Source: Leguminivora glycinivorella (lineage: Eukaryota; Arthropoda; Insecta; Lepidoptera; Tortricidae). Taken from it: a DNA stretch of 64,000 bases. Shown here one piece after another: positions 53,037 to 63,667 of this stretch. Each line of letters opens with the position of its first letter. The stretch's first letter is position 1. The notes beneath the pieces were generated by a model. That model searched no databases. It saw only the letters and a program-made list of their open reading frames with translations, and was not told where the DNA came from. Position numbers and translations under genes: made by a program. The stretch covers positions 20,569,772 through 20,633,771 of the forward strand of contig NC_062987.1 in NCBI RefSeq assembly GCF_023078275.1, in the 5' to 3' direction.

Positions 53037-53153
53037 GGCCCGTTTCTCGAAAGGTACAAGCCTTGTATTACAAGTGTGTTTCAATGACAACCCATACGAT
53101 TTGACAGTTCGCGCACTTGTAATACAAGGCTTGTACCTTTCGAGAAACGGGCC
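53037..53153. repeat. perfect 40-bp inverted repeat, 37-nt spacer
   Basis: 53037-53076 and 53114-53153 are exact complements (GGCCCGTTTCTCGAAAGGTA at the outer end). Confidence 0.85.
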
Positions 53154-53172
53154 CCAGGTGTCTTCTGACTGT

Positions 53173-53256
53173 CAGCATGGTCACGCGATAAATGATAAAA
53201 ACATCAGGCCCTCCCTATCGCACATTAGTGAGTGCGATAGGGACGGCCTGATGTTT
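53173..53256. repeat. hairpin related to 59168-59215
   Basis: 53199-53223 and 53232-53256 pair with one mismatch (AAACATCAGGCC). The tract CATGGTCACGCGATAAATGATAAAA matches the complement of the intronic sequence at 59180-59215. Confidence 0.65.
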
Positions 53257-53309
53257 TATACGCCAAGACTTCTAATTCTGGGGTCTGTCTTTACAAATTA
53301 TAAACTACT

Positions 53310-53486
53310 AGCTTTTACCCGCGGCTTCGCTCGCATTAGAAAGAGACAAAACGTAGCCTATGTCACTCTCCATTCCTTCAACAATCTCCACCTAAAAAAT
53401 CACGTCGATTTGTCGCTCCGTTTTGCCGTGAAAGACAAACAAACAGACACACACACTTTCCCATTTATAATATTAGTATGGATATG
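53310..53486 (+). repeat. family T repeat, copy 4
   Basis: TAGCTTTTACCCGCGGCTTCGC to TTTATAATATTAGTATGGAT. Confidence 0.75.
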
Positions 53487-53853
53487 GATTTAGATTAATG
53501 TAACTACGATTCTTTCATTTTAAGGACCCTAAATATGTAGGTAATATGTCTTGTGTAAAATAGTTTAGATTCCAACAAGAACATAATATATATTATTTTA
53601 CCTATTCCAGTCTTGTTACAACGCCGCCTCGCAAGATTCTTTCCAAATTGCACATTAATTATACCCAGGAAAATAATTAGTTACACACCTTATACGTTTT
53701 AAACTGTCTATATCCTATCGGATAAAAGGTAAAACGTGCAATCTTGGCGTAGACTTGATGAATGCCTAATATGATTAGCTAAAGGTGAAGTTCGGATTGC
53801 GACTGTAAAACTGTTGTGACGCGACTAAAACCGCAATTAGCCTGTACAATGGG
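53487..53853. other. intergenic stretch, nothing recognised
   Basis: No supported feature. Confidence 0.4.
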
Positions 53854-54205
53854 TTGTGTTCTGAGGAACTGTTTGACATGATACCAACGGCCACTTTTCA
53901 TCATCGCACCGCTCGCCATCGACAGGGCGCTCATCCACACTTCTTGCAACCTAATTGGTCGCGCACCGTGCGGTTTCAGAGGGATTTCCTCCCGCGGACG
54001 CTCCGGCTGTGGAAGGAGCTCCCTGCCAAGGTATTTCCGATGAACTACAGTATGGGGTTCTTCAAGAAAGGAGTGTACAAGTTTCTAATGGGTCGTCAAC
54101 GCGCATGCGACACCCCTTGGGTTGCAGGCGTCCATAGGTTACGGTGACCGCTTTCCATCAGGTGTACCGTATACCTGTTTGCCACCGACGTGGTATTAAA
54201 AAAAA
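53854..54205 (+). pseudogene. LINE C-terminal fragment with 3' end
   Basis: The frame includes FHHRTARHRQGAHPHFLQP, VRFQRDFLPRTLRLWKELPA and FFKKGVYKFLMGRQ. The UTR ends GACGTGGTATTAAAAAAAATG. Same class as 43501 and 1386. Confidence 0.7.
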
Positions 54206-54237
54206 TGAAAATTTATTTCTGTAGCATTGCAATTAGA

Positions 54238-54465
54238 AAACCGATACGACCTTCAAACTTTCAGGAAAAAGCATACATTCATCTTAAAAAACGACAACGT
54301 ACCTCCAACACTTCTGTTGTTTCGGGTGTCCATGAGCGGGAAGAAACGCTTACCATCAGGCGACCTGTCTGCTCGTTTGATTCCTATCGCATAAAACCAG
54401 ACAGACAGACGGACAGAGTCGCACCATAACAGTTCCTTTTGTACCTTTTTGGTACGGAACCCTAA
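54238..54465 (+). pseudogene. second, shorter LINE 3' fragment plus TCCG-type repeat
   Basis: Encodes NFQEKAYIHLKKRQRTSNTS then VSGVHEREETLTIRRPV, close to the 43501 LINE end. It then runs into a GACAGACAGACGG tract and GTACGGAACCCTAAAAA, the end of an AGGGTTCCGT-type element. Confidence 0.6.
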
Positions 54466-54975
54466 AAACCGTTACCTTAATAGTCGTTCGGATGATAAAA
54501 TGTAGCTGGATCTGAAAACTTTGTTGATAAAGTACGTAAACTTTATAATAAAATTTATAGCAGAATATATTAGCAACAAAATATAAAAATATAGAAAATA
54601 AACAACGGTGTCAATCAACATTGACATGTCATTTGTACTCGCTCGGCGGCCAGGATTCCAATAATAAGGTTTAATTTATAATTTTATACTATAGACATAA
54701 AGCCGTCCTTAGTGTTAAAAACCTAATTAAGTATATGCGGTTAGCCGTTTGCAATTTTAAATAAATGCTAATGATTAATGAAACATGGTTCATATGTTCT
54801 AATACAGTTTAAAATTCCTTAAGCCTCATTACCAATGCAAACATTGCCAAATAAATAAATAAAACATCCCAGTTTCCTAAACAGTAAACTAGAGCAATCG
54901 AACTTAACGCGAATATGTTAAAGTGGCGTTCCGATTGGGGCTGCATAATATAAGGTATGGACATAGAGTGGTATA
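54466..54975. other. intergenic stretch, nothing recognised
   Basis: AT-rich, no supported feature. Confidence 0.4.
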
Positions 54976-55140
54976 CTTATATTGACCGGGATATAGACCG
55001 TGATTACCTTTCAGTTGTCAGTTTTCCGTGATCATGATGCATGCAACTGCGTCGAAATATCGGGAACTCGACAAAAATCAAAAAGGTAATCACGGTCTAT
55101 ATCCCGGTCAATATAAGTCTAATGAAAATAACCGTGAATC
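54976..55140 (-). mobile_element. second copy of the nested foldback retro-insert
   Basis: Complementary in orientation to 12022-12218. The flanks AGAGTGGTATA (54965-54975) and AGAGTGGTATA just after it form an 11-bp duplication. Confidence 0.7.
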
Positions 55141-55189
55141 ATTCAAAACTCTTAGAGTGGTATAGATAGTTAGATCATCATCATCATCA

Positions 55190-55566
55190 TCATCAGCCTA
55201 TCGCAGTCCACTGCTGGACATAGGCCTCCCCAATTTCACGCCACCGTTTCCGATCTTCGGCTGCTCGCATCCAGCTGCTGCCAGCCATCCTGCGCAAATC
55301 GTCGCTCCACCTTGCCTAAGGGCGTCCTACTACGCTTGCCGAGACGCGGTCTCCACTCAAGAACTCGTTTACCCCAACGGTTGTCGGTTCTACGGCTAAT
55401 ATGGCCAGCCCATTGCCACTTCAGCTTGCTAATACGGTGGGCTATGTCGATCACTTTGGTTCTCTGCCGGATAACCTCATTTCTGATTCGATCCCGCAGA
55501 GAGACGCCGCACATAGCCCTTTCCATAGCCCTAGTTAGATACCATCGCGGATTTTCTTGTAGTTAG
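55190..55566 (-). pseudogene. RTE-type LINE C-terminal fragment with ATC tail
   Basis: The minus strand encodes MERAMCGVSLRDRIRNEVIR, KLKWQWAGHISRRTDNRWGK and VLEWRPRLGKRSR, the standard C-terminus of RTE-like reverse transcriptase proteins. A frame change after GKRSR removes the RPPTRW-type end. An (ATC)n microsatellite at 55164-55192 marks the 3' end. Confidence 0.75.
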
Positions 55567-56359
55567 GTCTAAGAGAGAGAGACAATTTCAGCATGTCGTT
55601 CTATTTTATCTATAGAGCACTGGCGGGTAAAAAATTTTGCTAGGCAGCACCGAGCAAAAAGAAACCTACCCTTAACCTAACCTAATCAATTTTAGGCAAG
55701 CCGGTGGGAATCGGCTTCTATGGACCAGCCGCTGCTGCTAAAGAGTGAATTCATTATCCGTTTTTATGTCGCCTCAAACAGCCGGCAATGTTTTACATAA
55801 TAAAGTGATTTCCGCGACCCCGCTACAGTTTCACGTCATATACTTATCCTTTACCGGACAGTCCGGCTCACCTTGACCGTGTCAGTGCATGACATTGCAC
55901 CTAGTGCAAGTGTGCACTTGTCGGGTGGACAAGACCGATAATAGAAATGATAAGTGGCTTGTCCGTCCGCAAATCGCATGTGTGAACTAGAGCAAACATC
56001 GTAACTTTTCCAGCAATTTTGGTGCAGAATTGTCGATTAAAGGAAAATGTAGATATCCGAAGCCATAAATGAGCCTTAATTGATCATTTACCCAGAAAAC
56101 ACATGTATGAATTATTTTATTTCTACCACACTGCACCAAAATTACTGGAAAAGTTACGTCTATTATTTTAATAAGTCTTGTACTTTTGTTAAAAGACTTA
56201 CATTTTAAATAAGTACCTACCAATCGGAATGGAACAAGACAGAAGGTATCTTAATCTAAACCTTAGCGAGGAAATTATTAAATAGAAATTAAGTGGTATT
56301 GATGTACCTTCCTACTCTTCATTTATGATAATAACCAAATATTTTTTCTCCAATTCCAG
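55567..56359. other. probable intron/upstream region of the Val-Pro gene
   Basis: A loose inverted pair (TAACTTTTCCAGCAATTTTGG at 56001 and CCAAAATTACTGGAAAAGTTA near 56134) is present. The first exon of the gene at 56360 should lie here or farther upstream but was not identified. Confidence 0.45.
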
Positions 56360-57364
56360 ATACTTCTGATAGGCAGTAGCCTATCACAGGAGCTAGAAGA
56401 TAAACCGAAACTCTCAAAACTGCTCGAAGGCAACGGCATCAAAGACACACCTTCAGGCAAGGGGGTGAAGCGGCAGGTGTTCTCCACGAGTTTGGGGGGC
56501 TTTGGGGGCGTGGGGGGCTTGGGGAGCTTGGGGTCACTCAGCACAGGACTAGGGTCTATAGGGACCCCTATATCTAGCCTAGGCTCGCCAATAAGCGCGC
56601 CAGTAAGCCTCGCCGCTCCAGTCGGGATCCCGACAGCGCCAGTCGCAGTTGCCCCTTCAGCACCAGTTGCAGTCGCTCCCGTACAAACATCTGTCGATAT
56701 AGCCCCCAACCCGGTCGTTCTCCGACAGGAAGTACCCAGATTCATCACCAGAACGATCACAAGAAACGTTCAAGTACCAGTCCAAGTACCAGTGCCTTAC
56801 CCTGTTGAACGCCAAGTACCAGTACCTTATAACGTACCAGTCCCAGTACCTGTCGACAGACCGGTACCTGTTCCGGTAGTGCATAAAGTACCTGTTGAAG
56901 TTACAAGGCATGTCCCTGTGTATTATGAGAGGAAGGTCCCGTATCCGGTAAAAGTACCGGTGCACGTACCGCAGCCGTATCCGGTGACTGTGGACCGTCC
57001 GGTGCCGGTGGACAGGCCGGTGTATGTTGACCGTCCGGTGCCTGTACCACAGCCGGTGTATGTGGACCGTCCGGTAAATGTGCCAATCCCTGTGCAAGTG
57101 GACAGACCTGTGCCTGTTCCACAGCCCGTGGTAGTGGACAGGCCGGTGGCCGTGCCGTCGCCTGTGGTGGTCAGCCGACCTGTTCCCATCGCGCCTGCTA
57201 TACAAACTGTCCCCGCTGTGTCTACAGTCCCCATCTCGAGTGGATTCCCGCTGGGAGGCCTGGGAGGCCTGCCCACAGGCCTAGGCGGCTTATCAACAGG
57301 TCTGGGCAGCTCTCTTGACCTATCCAACTCAATTTCAAATACGCTCGCTCTTAATGGACGCTAA
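56360..57364 (+). CDS. secreted Val-Pro-rich repeat protein, last exon
   Basis: An acceptor (TTTTTCTCCAATTCCAG) at 56359 opens a continuous frame of 334 codons to TAA. It begins ILLIGSSLSQELEDKPKLSK, which looks like the end of a signal peptide core, so a short ATG exon is missing upstream. A KR dibasic site at residues ~36-37 (GKGVKRQVFS) could release a propeptide. Then come a Gly/Leu/Ser region, an Ala/Pro/Val region, and about 25 short tandem units built on VPVPV, DRPVPV and PQPVYV (residues ~140-280), with scattered Tyr. A Gly/Leu-rich tail ends in NTLALNGR. No cysteines are seen. The composition resembles insect cuticle, eggshell or silk-type structural proteins; no domain is recognised. 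AATAAA follows at 57412. Confidence 0.8.
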   Translation: MLLIGSSLSQELEDKPKLSKLLEGNGIKDTPSGKGVKRQVFSTSLGGFGGVGGLGSLGSLSTGLGSIGTPISSLGSPISAPVSLAAPVGIPTAPVAVAPSAPVAVAPVQTSVDIAPNPVVLRQEVPRFITRTITRNVQVPVQVPVPYPVERQVPVPYNVPVPVPVDRPVPVPVVHKVPVEVTRHVPVYYERKVPYPVKVPVHVPQPYPVTVDRPVPVDRPVYVDRPVPVPQPVYVDRPVNVPIPVQVDRPVPVPQPVVVDRPVAVPSPVVVSRPVPIAPAIQTVPAVSTVPISSGFPLGGLGGLPTGLGGLSTGLGSSLDLSNSISNTLALNGR

Positions 57365-57411
57365 TTTATTGTACCTTTTGAATATTGTATTAATTTATTG
57401 AGGAATATTTG

Positions 57412-57417
57412 AATAAA
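57412..57417 (+). terminator. poly(A) signal of the Val-Pro gene
   Basis: AATAAA 48 bp after the stop codon, followed by a TGTATTGTTTTATTT downstream element. Confidence 0.7.
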
Positions 57418-57420
57418 ACA

Positions 57421-57920
57421 TCGTTATGGGTGTATTGTTTTATTTATTTGACTAGTACCAATATGTAAAACTTAACTTTAATATCAAGCTTATAAAATGT
57501 AGTCCAATTTGCTATGTTTAAAAATTTATTACCGCATAAGAAACACATCTATTAAAACTATCTTTGGTAAGAAGTACAAGAACATACAATTTCTCTATGT
57601 TGACTTTTTTTATAGTTAAGTACATATTTACTATACTTAAATAATTACCTTTTCACTACTAATTGGTAAGATTCCAATTAAAATAGAAAAAAAAAAACTA
57701 GGTAACAAAACCGAAAATAAAACCTAAAAAAAACTTTTTACCCGTAAAGGCGGGCCAGTCGCTACTCTTGAAAAAGATCCTCGGAAATTAATCGAAACAT
57801 GTCGAACGTTATATCGACATGGACGATACGTGAGTAACCCGCTTAAAATATTTTTAAATATGTCTGTGTCTCACGGGAGTTTTATAGTTAAAATTGAAAC
57901 CTATATGATACCATGCAGGG
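57421..57920. other. spacer between convergent genes
   Basis: AT-rich; no reliable feature. It must hold the 3' UTR of the neprilysin-like gene on the minus strand. Confidence 0.5.
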
Positions 57921-60900
57921 TTAGAATATGATACATCTTGTAGCAGGGTTCATGGGACTGCCACGCTTGCAACGCCAGGCTCGAGCGAAGTCCGCGCTGT
58001 TTTGTAGGGCGCCGCGCGCGCGCACTGTTTGCGGCGAATGTTCGTCCGACAGTTCGTCTTGTAGGGACTCTTTGGTTGATACTCCGCACCATAGCTGTGG
58101 GAAGAAGATGATATGACACTTACAAGGTAGGTAGATGGAGAAATAAATGATCGCAAATATAAAACAATGAATTCTTTTTTGCACAAACAAATAGGTAATC
58201 ACTTATCCGTCTCAACTGAGACTTGGAAAGGTCCTTCGATGAAAAAACGAAAAGAGTATAGGTGCACTAGAGAGTAGAAGAGTACAAGTGGTGACACAAT
58301 ACTTGAGCGCTGACCGTTATTGAGCAAAAGTAAAAAACAGGTCTCTCAGGTTATTACAGGGGGTTCAAGGGTATGCGTCCCCATGCACAGTTATCCCCTC
58401 CACATTTCACTCAGTGCTTAACTTATGTGCCGCCACTTGTAACCCAGTGGTCTACTCACCGTGGCCGAAACCGGTCAGGATTACACAAAAGATCCCAATG
58501 GGTCGAAGTGTATCTAAAAGGCTCATAGATATAAGATAAGATATAAGAAATCGGTCAGGGAATAATCAGTCAATCAAACCTTTGCTAACGGAAAACATGC
58601 CCGAAGTTCCAACATTAGCAACATTACACTTAATGGTTCACCAGCTACTCACATTTCCATAAGACAAGAAGAATAGTTGTTCCGAGCTCATATGCTCGAA
58701 GCCAGGAAGCTTTGGTTCAGGGCCGTGCTTATGTAAATGTTCTCTCAGGGCTGCGAAGGCTTCCCGTAGGCCTCCGTTGTCGGCTATGTTCTCTCCTAGG
58801 GTCTTCTTGCCGTCTACCTGTTATATTATTAAATATTTCTATACTTCACATCTCAATACAAGAGTAACTAACCTAAGGTTGCGAACACAAAAAATAATAA
58901 AATTTATTCTCTTTCTGTATCAATTCGCGTCTGTACTTGTAAGTGCGTTTTCACATTATCCGATCCGATATCGGATGTCGGACCGATATCCCATACATTA
59001 CAGGCGCCATCTTGGATTTTTTCCATTGAAATCCTTCCGACATCCGATATCGGATCGGATAATGTGAAAACGGACTAACTCGGTTGTAATTTGATTTCCT
59101 AGGGGACAGGGATTACCTAGTGTAGGAATCACGCCAACTATTGGTAAGTCACAAAACTTTTACAAATAGTGCGATAGGGACGGCCCCCTGTTTTATCATT
59201 TATCGCGCGACCATACTTGCTTGACAGAAAGATTGTCCAAGGTGCTCACATATATCTAAACATTCCTCTAGGCTAGTTTTAGTGTCACGTCCGAGCGGAG
59301 CGATCCGCGCGACCAATTTGTATGGAGTTGATGAAGTTGTCGTAAAACGCTCTCTGAAGTTAACACATATTAACCAGCCTTATTGGTTTAAGTTTTTCGT
59401 CAGGTGCTCTCCAATAACTTACATGTTCATCTAGCTCAGGGATGTAGTAGTCATTGTATTGGTCGATGAAGCACTGCGTCATGTTGATGAACTCGTGTAC
59501 GGTGCTGTTGGACCACCAGGGGAGCAGGTTGCCGTTCTTGTCAAACTGACGGCCTGCGGAGTAAAGAAGATTGAAGACTGAGAGCTGCAAAAGTTCATGG
59601 CGAATTTATCAATGAATTTATTCATAACTTCCCCATGCAATTTTGTAGCTCACTGTAGTTAGTATCAAACTTTACAAACCTAAAATTAAAAAAAGGAAAA
59701 CATTAAAACACAACAGGGTTTGTATTGTAACAGTACTCGTTGAAAGGGGAAGGGGAGGGGAAGTTTTATACAATAAATATAAGACTTATATACAATAACT
59801 GTGTGAGATTAGTAAAGAAAAGTACCCACCAATAACGAAAACTATGTATAATGCACCAAATAAATTTCTAAATGAAGATGCTAAAGTTATTAGTAACGAT
59901 AAACAATTAGCGTTAATGAAACCGAAATCGGCTCAAAGATATTTTTTCATTATCATTTTAGTCTTGCATGCATATCAGCTCATAGACTTCATAGGGCCAC
60001 TTGCACCAACTAAAATGGAGGGTTAACCAGAGGGTTAACTCACCATTTTATATGGAATTTGACAGATAACAGCTAACTAACCCTGAGTTAAGTGGTTGGT
60101 GCAAGTGGGCCATAGAGAAATAAAATTTAAAGAGTTAACACTGTAAGCTGACTAATTTCTTTGTGAATAGGACAAAAGAAGAGTCCAACTTACCAAAGTT
60201 GTCAAATCCATGAGTTATCTCGTGACCCAACACGGTACCGAGAGACCCGTAGTTGAGGGAGCTGTAAAATTTAATAATGTTACAAAATTGTCAGTCGCAT
60301 TAACAACAATATTTGCTGATGAATACTTACTCTAGTCCCAAATCAAAGAATGGATATTGCAACATTACAAGAGGTATAGCTGCGTCCAAAAATTTAAAAA
60401 GAATTTGATTGAATTATATTCAGAAGTCTACTATTTCTTTATTTTAAATTTCATACGTTTAAAGTCAAATCTTTAAGAAAGTACTCACTTATAGTGTTTT
60501 CTTGAAAAGTATGATACGCATTAACTTCAGTAGGATCTGTGGCCCACGTAAAGTTATTTCCATTCCTAAACTTGTTTAGAGCCTTCTTAATTTTGACTTG
60601 TATTATATTTATCATGTTATCTAAATGTGTGTCCACATTTACTTCTACTCCTTCGTAATACTGTTCTAGTTTCCCTTCGTCTAGTAGCCAGTCTGGAAAT
60701 CCTATGAGTGATTTCATTTGGATGATCTTCTGGTACGTTGCTAGCTTTGTATCATCATCCATCCATTTAGCTTGCCCCACTAGGTGGGACAGTGCGTTTT
60801 TCATTTCGTGGAGCATGGTTTTAATCTGAAGGCAACATTTTATTGTTACTTTGTTGGAATACCTACTGGAGTCTTTGATCTTTATGTCTCAAGTGTTTGG

Positions 60901-63667
60901 ACTTTATCAGGCTATTACTCTTTGTAACTAATTAAATAGAGTACAAATGTTTAATACCAAAACATGTCTTGTCATAAACATTCAATTTGTTAAAAGCAAC
61001 ATTAGCCTGAATTGATAATCAATCAGATAAACCTTATACTACCTACAAAATACTAGTACCTTTTTTAGGGTTCCGTAGTCAACTAGGAACCCTTATAGTT
61101 TCGCCATGTCTGTCTGTCCGTCCGTCCGTCCGCGGATAATCTCAGTATTTAACTACATCTAAGCTCAAAATTCATCTAAGCTCTTTGCACCTCTGGGGTG
61201 CCTTAGGACTACAACAACAAGCTCAAAATATAAATCATCAAATTGCCTTCTTAAAAAATCTGGTTGAGCGTGTTCGACCCCCTAGTAACTCTAAATCTGA
61301 TAACTTGGCGGTCTAGCACAACTGGCACTCTCGCCTGCGAGTCCATACTTGAAGTCGCGCTAGATGTATGGACTCGCGCGCGACAACGCAAGTTGTGGTA
61401 AGAATTCAGTAGATGAGTTTTAAGCGAAAATATAGTTTCAAACATCAAAATTTTGATTACCTTGGGTTTGGTAACGTTATAAAAGCTAGGGTCAGCAATG
61501 GCGTAAGATACAGCCATGCCCATAAGGTCATTGACTGCGCTTGCGCACATGAGGCTGCGCGGCGACGGGGCCCCGCGGTGCGGGTGCATGGCGTCGTATG
61601 AGCGTTGGAACAGCGTGCGGACTTCCGACGTTGTGTGGACGGACATTACTTCCATTACCTGGAGAAAAGTCACACAAATGTAGAAAAATAAAGTCAAACT
61701 ACATTGGATGTTAGTCGCCGTGGCTCTCTGGAAACCACGGAGTCGCCATTATGTTAAAATATTTCGACGTATAACGTTAGGTGAACGTCTTTTATAACCC
61801 GTGGTACCTCAGGTTACATTACATTGCATGTTGCCATTTTTAATTTCAAAAATTTTTTGTCGTTCAAAACGTGAATTTTTAGCTACTGCATAGTGGGTAA
61901 GTTGATGAGAATTTTGAATACTTTTTAAGTCTTTTTTACTCCATTATTTTTCCTCGTAAGGCCCATCATATAGTTAGTTTTCCTATTTTTAATAGAAAAT
62001 AAATTAACTATTGCAATTTCAAAATAATTTCCGGATTTACAAAACAGTACCTACACCTACTGTATTTGAGCTTACCTTGATCCAAATATACAACTCCAAA
62101 ACAACCGGTGGCGTCCTAGCAACCAACGCCGACATCAGAGACATATATTTCAAATCAGCATCAGACACCAAAATCTTGTCATTTTGATAATCTAGCTCAA
62201 CGTTGCTGATATTGAATACTCCTTCCAAGTACCGCTTCCAGATAGGAGAAGCTGTTGCATTGTTGCTTTCTACAACAGCATCTGTGTGTGCTTGGATTTC
62301 ATCTACTGTGAATTCTGGTATATTTGAGAATAATTCTTCATCGGAAATTGTACTGTTATCCGATTCTAACTGGAATAAAAATAAAAGTATCTATAAAAAA
62401 GGTGATAAATAGCTGACAGTTTCTACAAATATTGATCTAGACTATCGTTCTCTAGGACGTTTACCTTACTTTGTAGATAGTAAAAGAAATCGAAGACATT
62501 GATTATTTTATGAGTCACCATAAAGAATATTGAGGGCATCGACACAAGTTATAAATTATTGCTCTTTTATTTTAGTCGCCTACGTGGAACTATTTCAGAG
62601 TATACTAGTATTTAGGTGACGTAGGCGTACGGCTAGAATATACAATTACCTATCGATCCATTGCTCACTAGTACCTAGAATGGTACTATTATACTTATCG
62701 AACATTTCTGAATTATTAATGAACTAATTCTGGTAAGTACCTTCTAAATCATAATTTAAAAATATCTTTTGTACTGTTTAACTTTTTATATAATTATCAT
62801 TATTAGTTATCTTACCTCGTATAGGTCATTGTTGATAGACCAATATTCATCTGCGGTCAAAAATATGTTCTGATCAAGTTCAGTTTCGCTAAGTTTGGAA
62901 ACATCACGACCACCAGATTCCAAAACAAACAGTTTTATAAGTTCTGCATAAAATAGTTTGTATATATGTGCATGTTTGTTCTCGTCACTCGACTTTTCCA
63001 TACTTTCGAAGTAGTTTTCGTTGTTGAATAGAATGAAGTCATCTGGCTTTTTAGGATTTGATGGAATACCAAGTCTTTGGCTTTTCTTACCAGCGTGGCG
63101 TTTCCTTTCGTTGTGTACACTGAAAGACAAAAAATAAGAGAAGATGATAATAAAGCAAAAGTAAGGTTAATTTTATTATTGGAAGATTTGGAGAATCTTC
63201 TGCCGTTTAGAAATAATAGGAGTGGATATTTTCTTGAGTAGGTAAATTTTTGGGTTTTTTATGAGCGGTGGAGGTTATGGTTGGAGTGTTGACCGACCGA
63301 ACGACCAGCTCTAATTCATAGAAAAAGGAAATCATTTTCCTCCACAAAAATTTTAAATAAACTCTAGAAATTGTAATTGTGTCAAGTATGAATATTCTGC
63401 CTTACCTAGGAAAGGGATTAGTAGTCTCCGGCGATCCCATCACCAGCCTATAAACGGAAGAATTCCTCGGATCAGTGAAGATATCGAACCCGATCAACAC
63501 ATCCATGCCCAGCTTCACTTTAACCTGAATCACCGTTTCTAGCCAGTCGAAGTTGTACGAGGAGTAGTCGAAGTCTTCGGTGATGTTTACGAAGGTGGGA
63601 TAAGATGGGAGGTTCAGCGATTCGAGCACTTTTATGACGGGTTTTAGGCCGAGTTTGTCCAGGGTTT
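57921..63667 (-). CDS. neprilysin-like M13 zinc metallopeptidase, ten 3' exons
   Basis: Exons on the minus strand: 63667-63406, 63119-62816, 62369-62076, 61658-61461, 60825-60489, 60379-60331, 60261-60194, 59553-59423, 58817-58653, 58094-57921. All junctions are GT-AG and the frame is continuous for about 660 residues; the 5' end is outside or unresolved. Zinc site HEITH in GHEITHGFDNFG, third ligand in GENIADNGGL, catalytic His in HSPQTVR, substrate motif VNAYHTF (usually NA-Y/F-Y), LPWW block, and C-terminal MNPATRCIIF. M13 enzymes usually end C-x-x-W, so the final Trp is Phe here. It is expected to be a type II membrane or secreted ectopeptidase acting on short peptides, but the N-terminal membrane anchor cannot be seen. 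Catalytic residues are intact. The orthologue number within the insect neprilysin set is not assigned. Confidence 0.93.
58943..59075. mobile_element. MITE family B, copy 5 (133 bp, intronic)
   Basis: Flanked by TAA on both sides. The reverse complement differs from copy 1 at only a few positions around CCGACATCCGATATC. It lies between the ninth and eighth listed exons of the peptidase gene. Confidence 0.85.
59994..60111. mobile_element. MITE family C, copy 3 (intronic)
   Basis: GGGCCACTTGCACCAACTAA to GGTGCAAGTGGGCC, flanked by ATA on both sides; lies in a peptidase intron. Confidence 0.75.
61068..61146 (+). repeat. AGGGTTCCGT repeat, 5'-end fragment
   Basis: AGGGTTCCGTAGTCAACTAGG hairpin plus a (TCCG)n tract and GGATAATCTCAGTA; truncated after that. 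Confidence 0.7.

Noticed and set aside
56657..57327. Long minus-strand frames opposite the Val-Pro gene
   Set aside because: Shadows of the repetitive coding strand; no supported start or splice context.
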